From JAPOXK01 sp965220315 (GTDB lineage: Bacteria; Chloroflexota; Dehalococcoidia; Bin125), in assembly GCA_965220315.1 (NCBI GenBank), contig CBDCPP010000001.1, forward strand, positions 806,001 to 870,000: a stretch of DNA of 64,000 bases, given 5' to 3'. The position numbers and the translations under genes were made by a program. Shown piece after piece: positions 25,315 to 34,168 of the stretch (positions are counted from its first letter, which is position 1; each line of letters starts with the position of its first letter). The notes under the pieces are model-generated. The model made no database searches and was not told the DNA's origin. It worked only from the letters and a program-made list of their open reading frames with translations.

Positions 25315-27642
25315 TCAGCGTGCCTCGCCTTCAGCGACCGCTAGTACCTCACGTGACTGTCCGCCTATGGCCGATCCGATGATCCCCTCCGCTTCGAGCG
25401 CGTCGATCAGACGTGCTGCTCTTGGATAGCCGATCCGCAGTCGGCGCTGCAGCATTGATGCTGAGACGCGCGAGTGCTCCGCTGCAAGCGCACGCGCCTG
25501 CTCGTAGAGAGCGTCGTGTGCATAGCTGTTAGCGACCTCTTCAATGCCCGCGCTCGCTTGAGCAGCGGCAGTTTGGAGTTGTTCGTCCAGAGCGGGAGGC
25601 GCACTGGCTTGGTGCCGGCCTTGCGTCCAAAACTTAACTACGCGCTCAATCTCTTCATCAGAGACATAAGTCCCTTGGACGCGGCGCGGTTTGAATGAAT
25701 CCGTCGCGAGGAACAGCATATCGCCTCTTCCTAGCAGCTTCTCCGCGCCTGCTTGGTCGATGATCACGCGTGAATCTATTTGCGAAGTAGTCGCGAATGA
25801 TATCCGCGTAGGGAAGTTGGCTTTGATCAATCCTGTAACCACATCTACCGATGGTCGTTGAGTCGCGATCACCAGAAAGATGCCCGTCGCGCGCGCGAGT
25901 TGAGCCAGTCGTACCAACTGCTGCTCCACCTCGACGGGTGCCGCCATCATAAGATCGGCCAGTTCATCAATCACTACGACCCAGTAAGGCAGCGGCCCGC
26001 CTGGTGGATCGCTCGCGTTGTAGGACGCGATGTTGCGCTCGCTCGTCTGCTCGAAACGGCGGTAGCGGCGTTCCATCTCAGTGATGACCACGCGCAGTAC
26101 ACCCACCATTTCGTCCGGTTCGGTCACCACGTGTGAAAACGCTAAGTGAGGAATGGCTGCATAGTTCGTCAATTCCACACGTTTTGGGTCAACTAACACC
26201 AATCGCAATTGCGCGGGAGAGAATTGCATCAACAAGCCGCAGATGATGCTGTTGATCGCCACGCTCTTCCCGGCCCCAGTGGCGCCTGCGATGAGGAGGT
26301 GCGGCATCCGTGCGAGGTCTTGGACCTCGGCCTTGCCCGTGACTTTTCGCCCTAGGGCGATCGGCACCGCCGCCTCCCGCACCGCTTGCTCATACTCTCG
26401 CGACTCCAACACTCCCCGCAGCGCAACGAGGCGCGTCTTCGCGTTGGGTACCTCAATGCCGACGACGGGCTTGCCGGGAACCGGAGCCTCTACACGGATC
26501 GATGGCGCTGCTAGCGCAAGCGCCAAATCGTTCGCGAGTCGCGTAATTTTGCTCACACGCACCCGTGTCCGCGACACCTCTTCCTCGCGGGTGCGCGGTT
26601 GTCCGTTCGCGGCATTTATCGTTCGGCCCTGATCGTCCCGTTCGAAGACAGTCCGCATCTTAACTTCCCAGCCGGGCTCGATGCCGAATTGCGTCACGGA
26701 AGGGCCCTCGCTGATATGCACGACCTTGGCATCGACACCAAACGACTCCAAGGTTTGCACGATCTGTCTCGCCTGTTCCTGCGCTTGGGCGCTACGCTTC
26801 GCTGTCGCTTCGGTGCGGAGCAGCGTGAGAGGCGGCAGCTGCCAACCGTCTTCACTTCGCCGCCGCTGTCGTCCGTTGACATGGATCTCTTCGTCCACTT
26901 CCGATGGCGCGGTGCCGGGGAGATTTGTGGCTGGCTCTTTTTCTGGAGGTGGCTCTTCCGCTGCTGCTACCTCGTTTGGAACAGCCTGAAAATCGATAGC
27001 TGCGTCATTGGCTTTGGCCACCGCTTCGGATGTCAAAGCTGCCCGGCTTGTGATGAAACCGCGCCGCCACGCCTTGAGAGAGAGTCGCAGCGGTTGAGTC
27101 GTGACAATTACGGCTAGGGCCTGGGCGACCCACAGTCCGCCCTGCACGCTGGGCCGTGGGACCAAGATCAGAGCAGCTGCGACCGCCAATGCCAGCATGA
27201 CGAACGCGCCGCCGGGCGATGTCAACGTATCACCTAAAGCGCCACCCGCAGTGACACGGCTTAAGTCGACCGTTCCTAAAGTCCAATCGGGCCGGATCAA
27301 GCCGCCCGTACCGCAGGCGAAAAGAGCCAGTGCGCAGATCCCTGCGATACGGCGAATACCATCCAAGCCCGGCTGCCAGCGGGCACCCGTGATCAGCCAC
27401 AATCCGACGATCATCACTAGGGCAATGACCAAGAAAATGCCCGCGCCGATCGCCTCAATGGCGCTCTCGCGAACTGCGCCGATCACACCTAATGGGGCTA
27501 CGACCCAGTTAATGAGCGCTGCTGCACCGAGGACGCAGATCACGCCCAGTATGGGCAGGAACGCCAGCCACTGCTGCGAAAGGCGCAGCGCGCGACGATA
27601 ATGCGAGGGGGGGCGGCGGCGGCGAGCCTCCGCACGTGCCAT
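25315..27642 (-). CDS. ftsK: DNA translocase FtsK/SpoIIIE
   Basis: Septum-anchored motor that pumps chromosomal DNA during division, 775 residues. The N-terminal 200 residues hold four to five membrane helices after a basic lead (RAEARRRRPPSHYRRALRL). A linker (about 205-280) leads to the RecA-like motor, with Walker A IAGATGAGKSVAINSIICGL, Walker B VVVIDELADLMMAAP and ATQRPSVDVVTGLIKANFP. The C-terminal winged helix (gamma domain, last 70 residues) contains ASMLQRRLRIGYPRAARLID, which recognises polar DNA sequences. AAGGAG lies ten bases before the ATG. Confidence 0.96.
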   Translation of the reverse strand: MARAEARRRRPPSHYRRALRLSQQWLAFLPILGVICVLGAAALINWVVAPLGVIGAVRESAIEAIGAGIFLVIALVMIVGLWLITGARWQPGLDGIRRIAGICALALFACGTGGLIRPDWTLGTVDLSRVTAGGALGDTLTSPGGAFVMLALAVAAALILVPRPSVQGGLWVAQALAVIVTTQPLRLSLKAWRRGFITSRAALTSEAVAKANDAAIDFQAVPNEVAAAEEPPPEKEPATNLPGTAPSEVDEEIHVNGRQRRRSEDGWQLPPLTLLRTEATAKRSAQAQEQARQIVQTLESFGVDAKVVHISEGPSVTQFGIEPGWEVKMRTVFERDDQGRTINAANGQPRTREEEVSRTRVRVSKITRLANDLALALAAPSIRVEAPVPGKPVVGIEVPNAKTRLVALRGVLESREYEQAVREAAVPIALGRKVTGKAEVQDLARMPHLLIAGATGAGKSVAINSIICGLLMQFSPAQLRLVLVDPKRVELTNYAAIPHLAFSHVVTEPDEMVGVLRVVITEMERRYRRFEQTSERNIASYNASDPPGGPLPYWVVVIDELADLMMAAPVEVEQQLVRLAQLARATGIFLVIATQRPSVDVVTGLIKANFPTRISFATTSQIDSRVIIDQAGAEKLLGRGDMLFLATDSFKPRRVQGTYVSDEEIERVVKFWTQGRHQASAPPALDEQLQTAAAQASAGIEEVANSYAHDALYEQARALAAEHSRVSASMLQRRLRIGYPRAARLIDALEAEGIIGSAIGGQSREVLAVAEGEAR

Positions 27643-27685
27643 GGGGAACGGGCTCCTTCGAGAGGTCCGATCACCCCACCACGGG

Positions 27686-29356
27686 TCAGACTTCTACGAC
27701 CACGGGTAACACCATAGGACGCTGGCGTGTTTCACGATACAAGAACCGTGACACGCTACTTTTCAGCAACTCTTGGACCACAGTCCACTCCACGGGGTGT
27801 TCCTTTCTTCGCAGTGTCTCTCGCACCTGCTCTACCGCCCGCTCACGCAACGCTTCTGAGTCTTGGCCGACCGCAAAGCCGCGGAACACCACGTCGATCT
27901 GCCCCGCGAGCTGTCCGGTTCGGTGGTCCACCGGCACGACCACGACCACCATTCCCTCGGTCGCGAGATGTTGACGGTCGCGTAAGACCGTGTGGTCCAC
28001 GCCGCCCACGCTCAGGCCATCGACGGACACATACGACGCCGCTACGGTATCGATAACTTCGTGCGATTCTTTGGTCAACTCGAGCACATCTCCGTCCAGC
28101 AAGAGATGGCAATTCTCTTCCGGCACACCCAAACTCTGCGCTAGGTCCACATGCATCGCGAGGTGCCGGAACGCGCCGTGCACCGGGATAAAGAGTTCGG
28201 GGCGGGTGAGATTGAGCACCGTTTTGAGTTCTTCCTGTGCCGCGTGACCGCGCACGTGTACGTTGGGGTCACCGCTTCCCACTGACCGCACTACCGCGCC
28301 CTGACGGAAGATGTTGTCGATGGTCCTGTTCACGGCTGCCTCGTTCCCTGGAATCGGACTGGACGACAGCACCACCGTGTCTCCGGCTTTGATCACTACC
28401 TCGCGATGGTCGCCCGTCGCCATCCGTGCCAGTGCCGACATCGGCTCACCCTGGGCGCCCGTGCAGACAATCACTACCTCATCATCGGCGAAGCCACCAT
28501 GTTCGTTGATGTTGCGGACTCCGCCGTTCGTAGTGGTGATGTAGCCCAGATCGCGTGCCATCCGCACGTTGTTCACCATTGACCGGCCCGTCACAAAAAC
28601 CGTGCGGCCTGCCGCCTCCGCCCCGTCAATGATCTGCTGGAGGCGTGCGATCTGCGATGCGAACGTCGCGATGATCACTCGCCCTGATGTGCTGAACATG
28701 ATCTGCTGCAGCGCGTCGCCCACTACCTGTTCCGACGGTGTGTGTCCGGGGTGGTCGGCGTAAGTGGAATCACTCATCAACACGCGCACGCCTTCTCTGC
28801 CGTAAGCAGCTAGGCGCAGCAGATCTGTAGGAGAACTCAACACAGGGGTGTGATCGATCTTGAAGTCGCCCGTGTGTATCAAGAGCCCGGATGGGGTCCG
28901 TAAGGCAATGCCTACCGCGTCCGGGATCGAGTGCGCCACGGGAAAATATTCGGCCTGGATGCTGCCGAATTCACTCGTCGACTGCTCGTCGATCGTGATG
29001 CGAACAGTGCTGTCCAGCTTCGCCTCTTTGAGCTTTAATCCCAAAAGGCCCTGGGCCAGCCGCGTCGCGTAGACCGGCGCCGGGAGTTCTGGCAGCAGGT
29101 ATGGCAGCGCGCCAATGTGATCCTCGTGGCCGTGCGTGATCAAGTACGCGCGCAGCTTCGTTGCCCGCTCTCGCAGATAGGAAACGTCCGGAATAATGAA
29201 GTCGACCCCGAGCAGTTCCTCCGAAGGGAACATGATCCCGGCGTCTACGACCACGAGATCTTCGGCCGTTTCCACCACCAGCATGTTGCGACCGATATCG
29301 CCCAGACCGCCCAGTGGGATCAAGCGGACGCCATCGCTAGGGAAGTCGTTATTCAA
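27686..29356 (-). CDS. rnj: Ribonuclease J
   Basis: Metallo-beta-lactamase RNase acting as 5'-3' exonuclease and endonuclease in mRNA decay and rRNA maturation. The 556-residue protein starts NNDFPSDGVRLIPLGGLGDI and has the metal motif ITHGHEDHIGALPYL, the beta-CASP core with SDSTYADHPGHT, and the C-terminal domain (about 450-556). TTG 29356 is chosen: AAGGA lies seven bases upstream and the preceding uracil-DNA glycosylase stop is only ten bases away; the open frame continues upstream inside that gene. With RNase HI and RNase P RNA also in the window, several RNA-processing genes are close together. Confidence 0.95.
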   Translation of the reverse strand: MNNDFPSDGVRLIPLGGLGDIGRNMLVVETAEDLVVVDAGIMFPSEELLGVDFIIPDVSYLRERATKLRAYLITHGHEDHIGALPYLLPELPAPVYATRLAQGLLGLKLKEAKLDSTVRITIDEQSTSEFGSIQAEYFPVAHSIPDAVGIALRTPSGLLIHTGDFKIDHTPVLSSPTDLLRLAAYGREGVRVLMSDSTYADHPGHTPSEQVVGDALQQIMFSTSGRVIIATFASQIARLQQIIDGAEAAGRTVFVTGRSMVNNVRMARDLGYITTTNGGVRNINEHGGFADDEVVIVCTGAQGEPMSALARMATGDHREVVIKAGDTVVLSSSPIPGNEAAVNRTIDNIFRQGAVVRSVGSGDPNVHVRGHAAQEELKTVLNLTRPELFIPVHGAFRHLAMHVDLAQSLGVPEENCHLLLDGDVLELTKESHEVIDTVAASYVSVDGLSVGGVDHTVLRDRQHLATEGMVVVVVPVDHRTGQLAGQIDVVFRGFAVGQDSEALRERAVEQVRETLRRKEHPVEWTVVQELLKSSVSRFLYRETRQRPMVLPVVVEV

Positions 29357-29366
29357 CAGGCGATCC

Positions 29367-30005
29367 TTACAGGAGCTGCAATTGGGTGGCGCTGTTCTCT
29401 GTCTTGGCGACCGCTGCGGCTGCGGACGCAGTCGTGCGGACGTTGGGACGCTCCACATCCGCGACGATCTGCGGGATGCGCTGGAAATCGTCCCGCAGCA
29501 CCTGCAGAAGCCGGCCCTGTCGCAGCGCGGCGGCGGGGTGGTACAGCGGGTAAAGCAGGTAGGGATCGCTGCGGATTACTTTCCCTCTGGATCGAGAGAT
29601 GGAGGCACCGGGAAAGAAGTACTGCAACGCGAACCTTCCTAGTGTCACGATAAGCTTGGGGCGGATCCCGCTGATCTGCACCGTGAGGAACGGTTCACAC
29701 ATCGCGATCTCCTCGGGCAACGGATCGCGATTGTTTGGCGGACGACACTTGATCACGTTTGCGACAAAGACATCCGCGCGCGTGAGGCCGATCTCTAGCA
29801 AGAGTTGGTCTAGGACCTGCCCTGCTTGCCCGACAAAGGGGCTACCTTGCTGGTCTTCGTGGAAGCCGGGCGCTTCACCAATGAACAGAACCTCGGCGTT
29901 TGGATCACCGTCGCCGGGGACGGTCCGCGTACGACCCTCGTGCAGAGCGCAGGCAGTGCAAGAAGCGATGCGCGTATTGAGTTCGGCGAGGGTATCTGGA
30001 TTCAT
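29367..30005 (-). CDS. Uracil-DNA glycosylase, family 4 (iron-sulfur type)
   Basis: Removes uracil arising from cytosine deamination. The 212-residue protein has the family motifs GEAPGFHEDQQGSPFVG and YHPAAALR, and four Cys expected to bind a 4Fe-4S cluster (CTAC near the N terminus, then CRPPNNRD and the Cys in AMCEPF). ATG 30005 overlaps the stop of the preceding transporter half in an ATGA arrangement, which fixes the start. An earlier in-frame start at 30062 would overlap by 61 bases. The last 35 residues (Ala/Thr-rich, TTASAAAAVAKTENSATQ) look disordered. Confidence 0.95.
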   Translation of the reverse strand: MNPDTLAELNTRIASCTACALHEGRTRTVPGDGDPNAEVLFIGEAPGFHEDQQGSPFVGQAGQVLDQLLLEIGLTRADVFVANVIKCRPPNNRDPLPEEIAMCEPFLTVQISGIRPKLIVTLGRFALQYFFPGASISRSRGKVIRSDPYLLYPLYHPAAALRQGRLLQVLRDDFQRIPQIVADVERPNVRTTASAAAAVAKTENSATQLQLL

Positions 30006-30427
30006 CGTGGCGAGTCGCCAGCGGATTCTAGAGGCGTCGCTGCCTCGTTCGTTGCACGCCACGTCCGAACCGTCTGGTAGACCATTCGTACTGAGACTAC
30101 CAGCAGCATGCCGCCAAAAATGCGGCGCAATATGTCGCCGTCGATCTCATTAGCTACTAGGGCGCCCACCACTGCCAGCACGACCGCTGGCGGAACCGTC
30201 CATTTCGCAACGTGATAGTCGATCGTGCGGTTGTGCCGATGTCGGAACGCGGCTACCGCCGCCGTGACGATGATCACAGTGAGCGAGACCCCTTGCGCCA
30301 CCACCTGCTCTGTGCCGATCAGGATTACCAAGCCTGGTACGAAGACGGCACCACCACCGATGCCCAACAGGCCTGCCGCAAGCCCTCCCCCCAAACCGAT
30401 CACGAGTGCGATCAGCACGTCTTCCAT
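30002..30427 (-). CDS. TauE/SafE (TSUP) transporter, half-length second subunit
   Basis: 141 residues with about four membrane helices and a polar C-terminal tail. The start EDVLIALVIGLGGGLAAGLL and IGGGAVFVPGLVIL are the repeated signature of TauE/SafE transporters, which export sulfite, sulfoacetate or related anions and normally have about 250 residues with two such repeats. Here only one repeat is present. The gene begins nine bases after the stop of the other half, with AAGGA overlapping that stop (TAAGGA), so the two are translated together and probably form a heterodimer. Substrate unknown. Confidence 0.85.
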   Translation of the reverse strand: MEDVLIALVIGLGGGLAAGLLGIGGGAVFVPGLVILIGTEQVVAQGVSLTVIIVTAAVAAFRHRHNRTIDYHVAKWTVPPAVVLAVVGALVANEIDGDILRRIFGGMLLVVSVRMVYQTVRTWRATNEAATPLESAGDSPR

Positions 30428-30436
30428 TGAGTGTCC

Positions 30437-30826
30437 TTACGTAATCAAGAGCCGGATCCCTGCGGCAACCAGCACCCCTGCGAAGATCAGCCGTAGCTCG
30501 CGGGCGCGGAAGCGCATGATCAACACGGCGCCGACATATGCACCGACGATCGATCCGCCCAGTAACGCTCCTACTAAGTCCCACGCAATGTCCCCACGCC
30601 AGATGTAGCTCGCGGCGGCGGCGGCGGCGATCGGCACCACGATCAGGACACTCGTCCCGTGAGCAGTATGTTGGGGTAGGCGAACGTAACCAGTGAGCAG
30701 CGGCACCATGAGCGTGCCACCTCCTACACCGGTGAGCCCGCTGAAGAATCCACCGATCAGGCCTGTACTAAGGGTACGAAAACGGAGGGACCGGAAGTAC
30801 GCCCGCCCGTGCGCAGGAGCGCTCAC
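30437..30826 (-). CDS. TauE/SafE (TSUP) transporter, half-length first subunit
   Basis: 129 residues with about four membrane helices, containing STGLIGGFFSGLTGVGGGTL and MVPLL, the N-repeat signature of the TSUP family. It ends cleanly after the first repeat (RLLIT then TAA), and the second repeat is encoded by the next gene. The start is GTG 30826, overlapping the tatC stop as GTGA. No frameshift could simply rejoin the halves: the downstream gene has its own ATG and ribosome binding site. Co-expressed with tatC upstream. Confidence 0.85.
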   Translation of the reverse strand: MSAPAHGRAYFRSLRFRTLSTGLIGGFFSGLTGVGGGTLMVPLLTGYVRLPQHTAHGTSVLIVVPIAAAAAASYIWRGDIAWDLVGALLGGSIVGAYVGAVLIMRFRARELRLIFAGVLVAAGIRLLIT

Positions 30827-31635
30827 GCCTCGGCCGGCGCCGCTGCTTCTGGCTCGTCACGGTGGCGTTCTACTAGCTTCACCAGCAAGATTCCCAAGCC
30901 ATACAGGGCGATCAGTGGCAGCGCTACTGCCGCCTGCGTCACGGGGTCTACCGATGGCGTGATGATCGCCGACAAGACGAACGATCCAATGATCGCCCAC
31001 CGCCAGGCGCGCTTGAGGCCGTGCGAGTTGACGATTCCCAAAAAGCCCAACCCCATCAATACCAGCGGCGTCTCGAATATGATGCCCGTCCAGAACATGA
31101 ACCGCGTCAATTTATTGACGTAGTCGTTGATGGTGACCTGCGCGTCGGCGACATTCTCCCCGAAATTCAACAGGAAATTCAGAGCGGGTGGCCACGCGAC
31201 GAAGAACGCGAACGCGGCGCCGCCGGCGAACGAAACGGTGGCTAATAGGATGAGCGGTATGATCCAACGCCGCTCACCGGGCGTTAGTGCTGGGTTCAGA
31301 TACATTACGCCTTGGTACAGGATCATCGGCATTGCGAACGCGAGGCCGATCAGCAACGAAACCTTGATATACGATCCAAAAAATCCCAGCAGCTCTGTGA
31401 AGATCGGCCGGAAGTTAGGGTCGGCCCGACGACCGGGCTCGAGTAGGTAGTCGATCGCGTCCTGGGCGAACACGAGCGCCAGCACCGTCGTCAGAACCAT
31501 GGTGAGCGTTGCGACCGTGATCCGGTTGCGCAACTCCAGTAGATGCTCGCCAACCGAGACGATCTTGTCGCCACGCTGGGATGCCTCGGCTTGTTCTGGA
31601 GAAAGCTCTTCCACCGGCGCCGCGCGCGAAGCCAT
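30823..31635 (-). CDS. tatC: Sec-independent protein translocase TatC
   Basis: Receptor subunit of the twin-arginine pathway that exports folded proteins, 270 residues with six membrane helices. Diagnostic features are the cytoplasmic N-terminal motif EHLLELRNRI, FTELLGFFGSYIKVSLLIGL, and the region after helix 2, YLNPALTPGERRW. An acidic N-terminal extension of about 28 residues and an Ala/Glu-rich C-terminal tail are present. It follows tatA by six bases on the same strand. Confidence 0.96.
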   Translation of the reverse strand: MASRAAPVEELSPEQAEASQRGDKIVSVGEHLLELRNRITVATLTMVLTTVLALVFAQDAIDYLLEPGRRADPNFRPIFTELLGFFGSYIKVSLLIGLAFAMPMILYQGVMYLNPALTPGERRWIIPLILLATVSFAGGAAFAFFVAWPPALNFLLNFGENVADAQVTINDYVNKLTRFMFWTGIIFETPLVLMGLGFLGIVNSHGLKRAWRWAIIGSFVLSAIITPSVDPVTQAAVALPLIALYGLGILLVKLVERHRDEPEAAAPAEA

Positions 31636-31641
31636 CGCGAG

Positions 31642-32172
31642 TTAGGCGTCTTTCCCGCGCCGCCGCTGCAGCGAAATCACATTGCTCGGCCGTGCGACTT
31701 GAGCCTGCTGCGTCCGGCGGCGGACGTTTCGACCCCGGCGCCCCGCTCCGCTACGGGTCGGTTCCCGAGATGCCGTCGCTGTTTCCTCTTGCATGCGTAC
31801 CGCCCGCTCCGCTTTGCTGCCGGTGCGCGCGCTATTCTCCGCTTCCCCGCTCTTCGCCTCGGAGATCGCTTTCTGCGTGTCGCCCTCGATCTCCCTCAGG
31901 CTCGAGCGAATATCGGAATCCGCCTCCTCCAGCTCGGCCTGGAACTCTTGCCCCTCCGTCTGCAGCTCGTGCCGGATCTCGAGGTATTCCTCCTTCACCT
32001 CTTCGAAGTCCACCAAGTACTCATCGCGGAAGTCGCGCGCATACTCACGCAATTCACGCACCGCGCGTCCCATCTGGCCTGCCAGCTCAGGCAAGCGATG
32101 CGGGCCGAAGATGATCGCGGCCAGCAACAGCACTGCCATGATTTCGAAGAAGCCAATGCCGAAGATCTCCAC
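31642..32172 (-). CDS. tatA: Sec-independent protein translocase TatA/TatB
   Basis: 176-residue pore-forming or TatB-like subunit. One membrane helix (FGIGFFEIMAVLLLAAIIFG) is followed by the conserved FGPHRLPELAGQMGRAV hinge and amphipathic helix, then a long charged coiled coil (about 50-110) and a basic tail with RRGRNVRRR. The length and the Glu in the helix resemble TatB, but a single TatA-type protein serving both roles is common in Gram-positive-like lineages. Start is GTG 32172. tatC follows. Confidence 0.93.
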   Translation of the reverse strand: MEIFGIGFFEIMAVLLLAAIIFGPHRLPELAGQMGRAVRELREYARDFRDEYLVDFEEVKEEYLEIRHELQTEGQEFQAELEEADSDIRSSLREIEGDTQKAISEAKSGEAENSARTGSKAERAVRMQEETATASREPTRSGAGRRGRNVRRRTQQAQVARPSNVISLQRRRGKDA

Positions 32173-32203
32173 GGATCAGGCCCCCCGTTAGTTCACGATA
32201 TGG

Positions 32204-32246
32204 CAGTTAAACGATAACTGGACCCTATCGCCCTCTCAAGGCGATA
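32204..32246. repeat. Two adjacent inverted repeats between acpP and tatA
   Basis: CAGTTA (32204-32209) pairs with TAACTG (32215-32220), and TATCGCC (32226-32232) pairs with GGCGATA (32240-32246). Neither is followed by a T run on the minus strand. They sit about 35-75 bases before the tatA start, so they may regulate tat gene expression or partly end acpP transcription. Confidence 0.4.
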
Positions 32247-32282
32247 TCCAGGGCGGTGCTACTTGGCAGATCGTCCTAGGAA

Positions 32283-32540
32283 CTAGCCTTCAGGGACACC
32301 TTTGCTCTTGAGGAACTCGATCGCGTCGTCGACGGTGGCGATTCCCTCCGCCTCCTCATCCGAGATCTCGAGAGAGGGAACTTCCTCTTTGAACTCGTCC
32401 TCAAACGCCATGATGAGTTCGACTAAGTCCAATGAGTCAGCGCCCAAGTCGTCAATGAACGATGCTTCAAGTACCACATCGTCTGCGTCCACGCCCAACT
32501 GGTTCTCGATAATGCCGCGTACGCGTTCAAACAGGGCCAC
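32283..32540 (-). CDS. acpP: Acyl carrier protein
   Basis: Small acidic carrier for growing fatty acyl chains, 85 residues. The Ser that takes 4'-phosphopantetheine is in DDLGADSLDLVELI, with the usual downstream EISDEEAEGIATVDDAIEFL. GTG 32540 follows GGAGGAATCCT. The frame overlaps the end of nusB by 14 bases. Its pairing with fabD two genes upstream fits a fatty acid role. Confidence 0.97.
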   Translation of the reverse strand: MALFERVRGIIENQLGVDADDVVLEASFIDDLGADSLDLVELIMAFEDEFKEEVPSLEISDEEAEGIATVDDAIEFLKSKGVPEG

Positions 32541-32988
32541 AGGATTCCTCCGTCTCTGTTGTGCTCGCGCTGTGGTGAGTGATCCGCTCACGACTCACGG
32601 TTCCCAACACCCCGTTCACGAACCGGCGGCTCGCATCGCTCCCATAGCGCTTTGCGATCTCCACCGCCTCATTGATGACGGCGGCACTCGGAACGGCGGC
32701 ATTATTGAACAGCAATTCGTAGAGTGCAACGCGCAAGATCGTCCGATCGACAGTTGAGACGTCTGCAATGGGCCAGTTGGGGGCAACTTTTTGCAGACAG
32801 GTGTCGATTTCGTCACGGTGAGCCGCGACGCCGCGGAGGAGTTCCTCTGCGAAGACAGCGTCTCTTGTCCCCAGCGGCTCGCCTGCTTGACGCCGTTGTA
32901 GAGCCGTCGCTGCCGCTGTCAGCTCAAACTCTGCTTCGAACAGGACTTCAAACGCGCGGATGCGCCCCTTGTGATGGAAGCTCGCCAC
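32527..32988 (-). CDS. nusB: Transcription antitermination protein NusB
   Basis: All-helical RNA-binding protein that, with NusE, supports rRNA antitermination; 153 residues. Recognisable parts are RIRAFEVLFEAEF near the N terminus, STVDRTILRVALYELLF in the middle and VINEAVEIAKRYGSDASRRFVNGVLG near the end in the usual order. Start GTG 32988, five bases after the fabD stop. The C-terminal tail (about 15 residues) is covered by the overlap with acpP. Confidence 0.95.
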   Translation of the reverse strand: MASFHHKGRIRAFEVLFEAEFELTAAATALQRRQAGEPLGTRDAVFAEELLRGVAAHRDEIDTCLQKVAPNWPIADVSTVDRTILRVALYELLFNNAAVPSAAVINEAVEIAKRYGSDASRRFVNGVLGTVSRERITHHSASTTETEESCGPV

Positions 32989-32993
32989 AACCC

Positions 32994-33932
32994 TTAGCGC
33001 TTCTCGAACGATCGGGCATCACTAAAGTTGATCACCGTCGGTCTCACATCCGCCGCGATATTCTTTACCAACCCTGTAAGGACAGTGCCCGGTCCGATCT
33101 CTAGAAACTCACGCACACCGCATGACACCATAAACTCGACGGAGTGTCGCCAGCGCACGGCGGTGCAAACTTGCCGCTCAAGCTCTTCTCGGATCGCTGC
33201 CACCGTCCGGATCGCCTCTGCTGTTACGTTTGCTACTAAAGGAACCTCGGGTTCGCGCAGCTCCACTCTGTCAAAGGAGGGGATCATTGCTGCGGCAACC
33301 GGTGCCATCAGCGATGAATGGAAAGCACCACTCACGCGTAGCGAGATCGTGCGTCGTGCCCCGCGGGCCTTCGCCAAGTCCATCGCTCGCGCGACGGCTG
33401 GGCGCGTGCCTCCGATCACGATCTGCGCCTCCGCGTTAATATTGCAGATCTCGGCCCCCGTCTCTCGGCAGATCCCCTCTACTTCTTCTTCCCCCAGCCC
33501 GAGGACCGCCGCCAGCGTCCCCGGGGTACTCTCTCCCTCCTGCTGCATCAAACGGCCTCGCTCCTGCACCAATCGGATCCCGTCGTCTAGCTTGAGCGCG
33601 CCAGCGGCAACCAGCGCCGAGTATTCACCCAGGCTGTGTCCTGCAACGAAGGCCGGAGTTTCTTGTAGTCGGAGATCGACCTCGCGCCCTGCGGCGAGCG
33701 TGGCGAGGCTCATGACGAGGATCGCAGGCTGAGCGTTGAAAGTCTGCCGTAATTCTTCCTCGGGCCCTTCGAAGATGATGCGGGAAAGTGATCGTTCTAG
33801 CGCGCTGTCCGCACGATCGAACACGGCCCGCGCCGCCGGGTAGGCTTCGTAGAGATCACGCCCCATCCCGACCTTCTGTGAACCCTGGCCGGGGAATAAC
33901 CAGGCCGAGCGTGTCTCGGCCACGGCGCTCAC
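32994..33932 (-). CDS. fabD: Malonyl CoA-ACP transacylase
   Basis: Moves malonyl from CoA to acyl carrier protein. The 312-residue enzyme shows WLFPGQGSQKVGMG, the catalytic Ser in VAGHSLGEYSALVAAGA, and the active-site His in VSGAFHSSLM. The start GTG 33932 overlaps the stop of rpmF (GTGA). Together with acpP this gives two fatty acid genes in one operon with nusB and rpmF, an arrangement that ties membrane growth to translation genes. Confidence 0.97.
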   Translation of the reverse strand: MSAVAETRSAWLFPGQGSQKVGMGRDLYEAYPAARAVFDRADSALERSLSRIIFEGPEEELRQTFNAQPAILVMSLATLAAGREVDLRLQETPAFVAGHSLGEYSALVAAGALKLDDGIRLVQERGRLMQQEGESTPGTLAAVLGLGEEEVEGICRETGAEICNINAEAQIVIGGTRPAVARAMDLAKARGARRTISLRVSGAFHSSLMAPVAAAMIPSFDRVELREPEVPLVANVTAEAIRTVAAIREELERQVCTAVRWRHSVEFMVSCGVREFLEIGPGTVLTGLVKNIAADVRPTVINFSDARSFEKR

Positions 33933-34123
33933 TCCCCGTCAGCCTCCTCGATGCGGACGACTTCACGTCCACGATAAGTGCCGCAGATATAGCAGACGCG
34001 ATGCGCCACCATGGGCGACTGGCAGTTTCCACAGTGGACGACTGTCGCGCGGCGCTGCCGTAGATGCTGCCGACGCAGTCGTTGGCGAGTCTTCGCGTAT
34101 TTGCGCTTTGGAAGCGGTGCCAC
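33929..34123 (-). CDS. rpmF: 50S ribosomal protein L32
   Basis: 64-residue ribosomal protein with the N-terminal basic part APLPKRKYAKTRQRLRR and a zinc ribbon (CGNC ... CYICG). GGAGAA precedes GTG 34123. The C-terminal extension VVRIEEADGE is slightly long for the family. The order DUF177-rpmF-fab genes is conserved in many bacteria. Confidence 0.97.
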   Translation of the reverse strand: MAPLPKRKYAKTRQRLRRQHLRQRRATVVHCGNCQSPMVAHRVCYICGTYRGREVVRIEEADGE

Positions 34124-34168
34124 TTTCTGTTCTCCAGCCAGTCTGCGACTGGCCCTGTAGACCCTACG

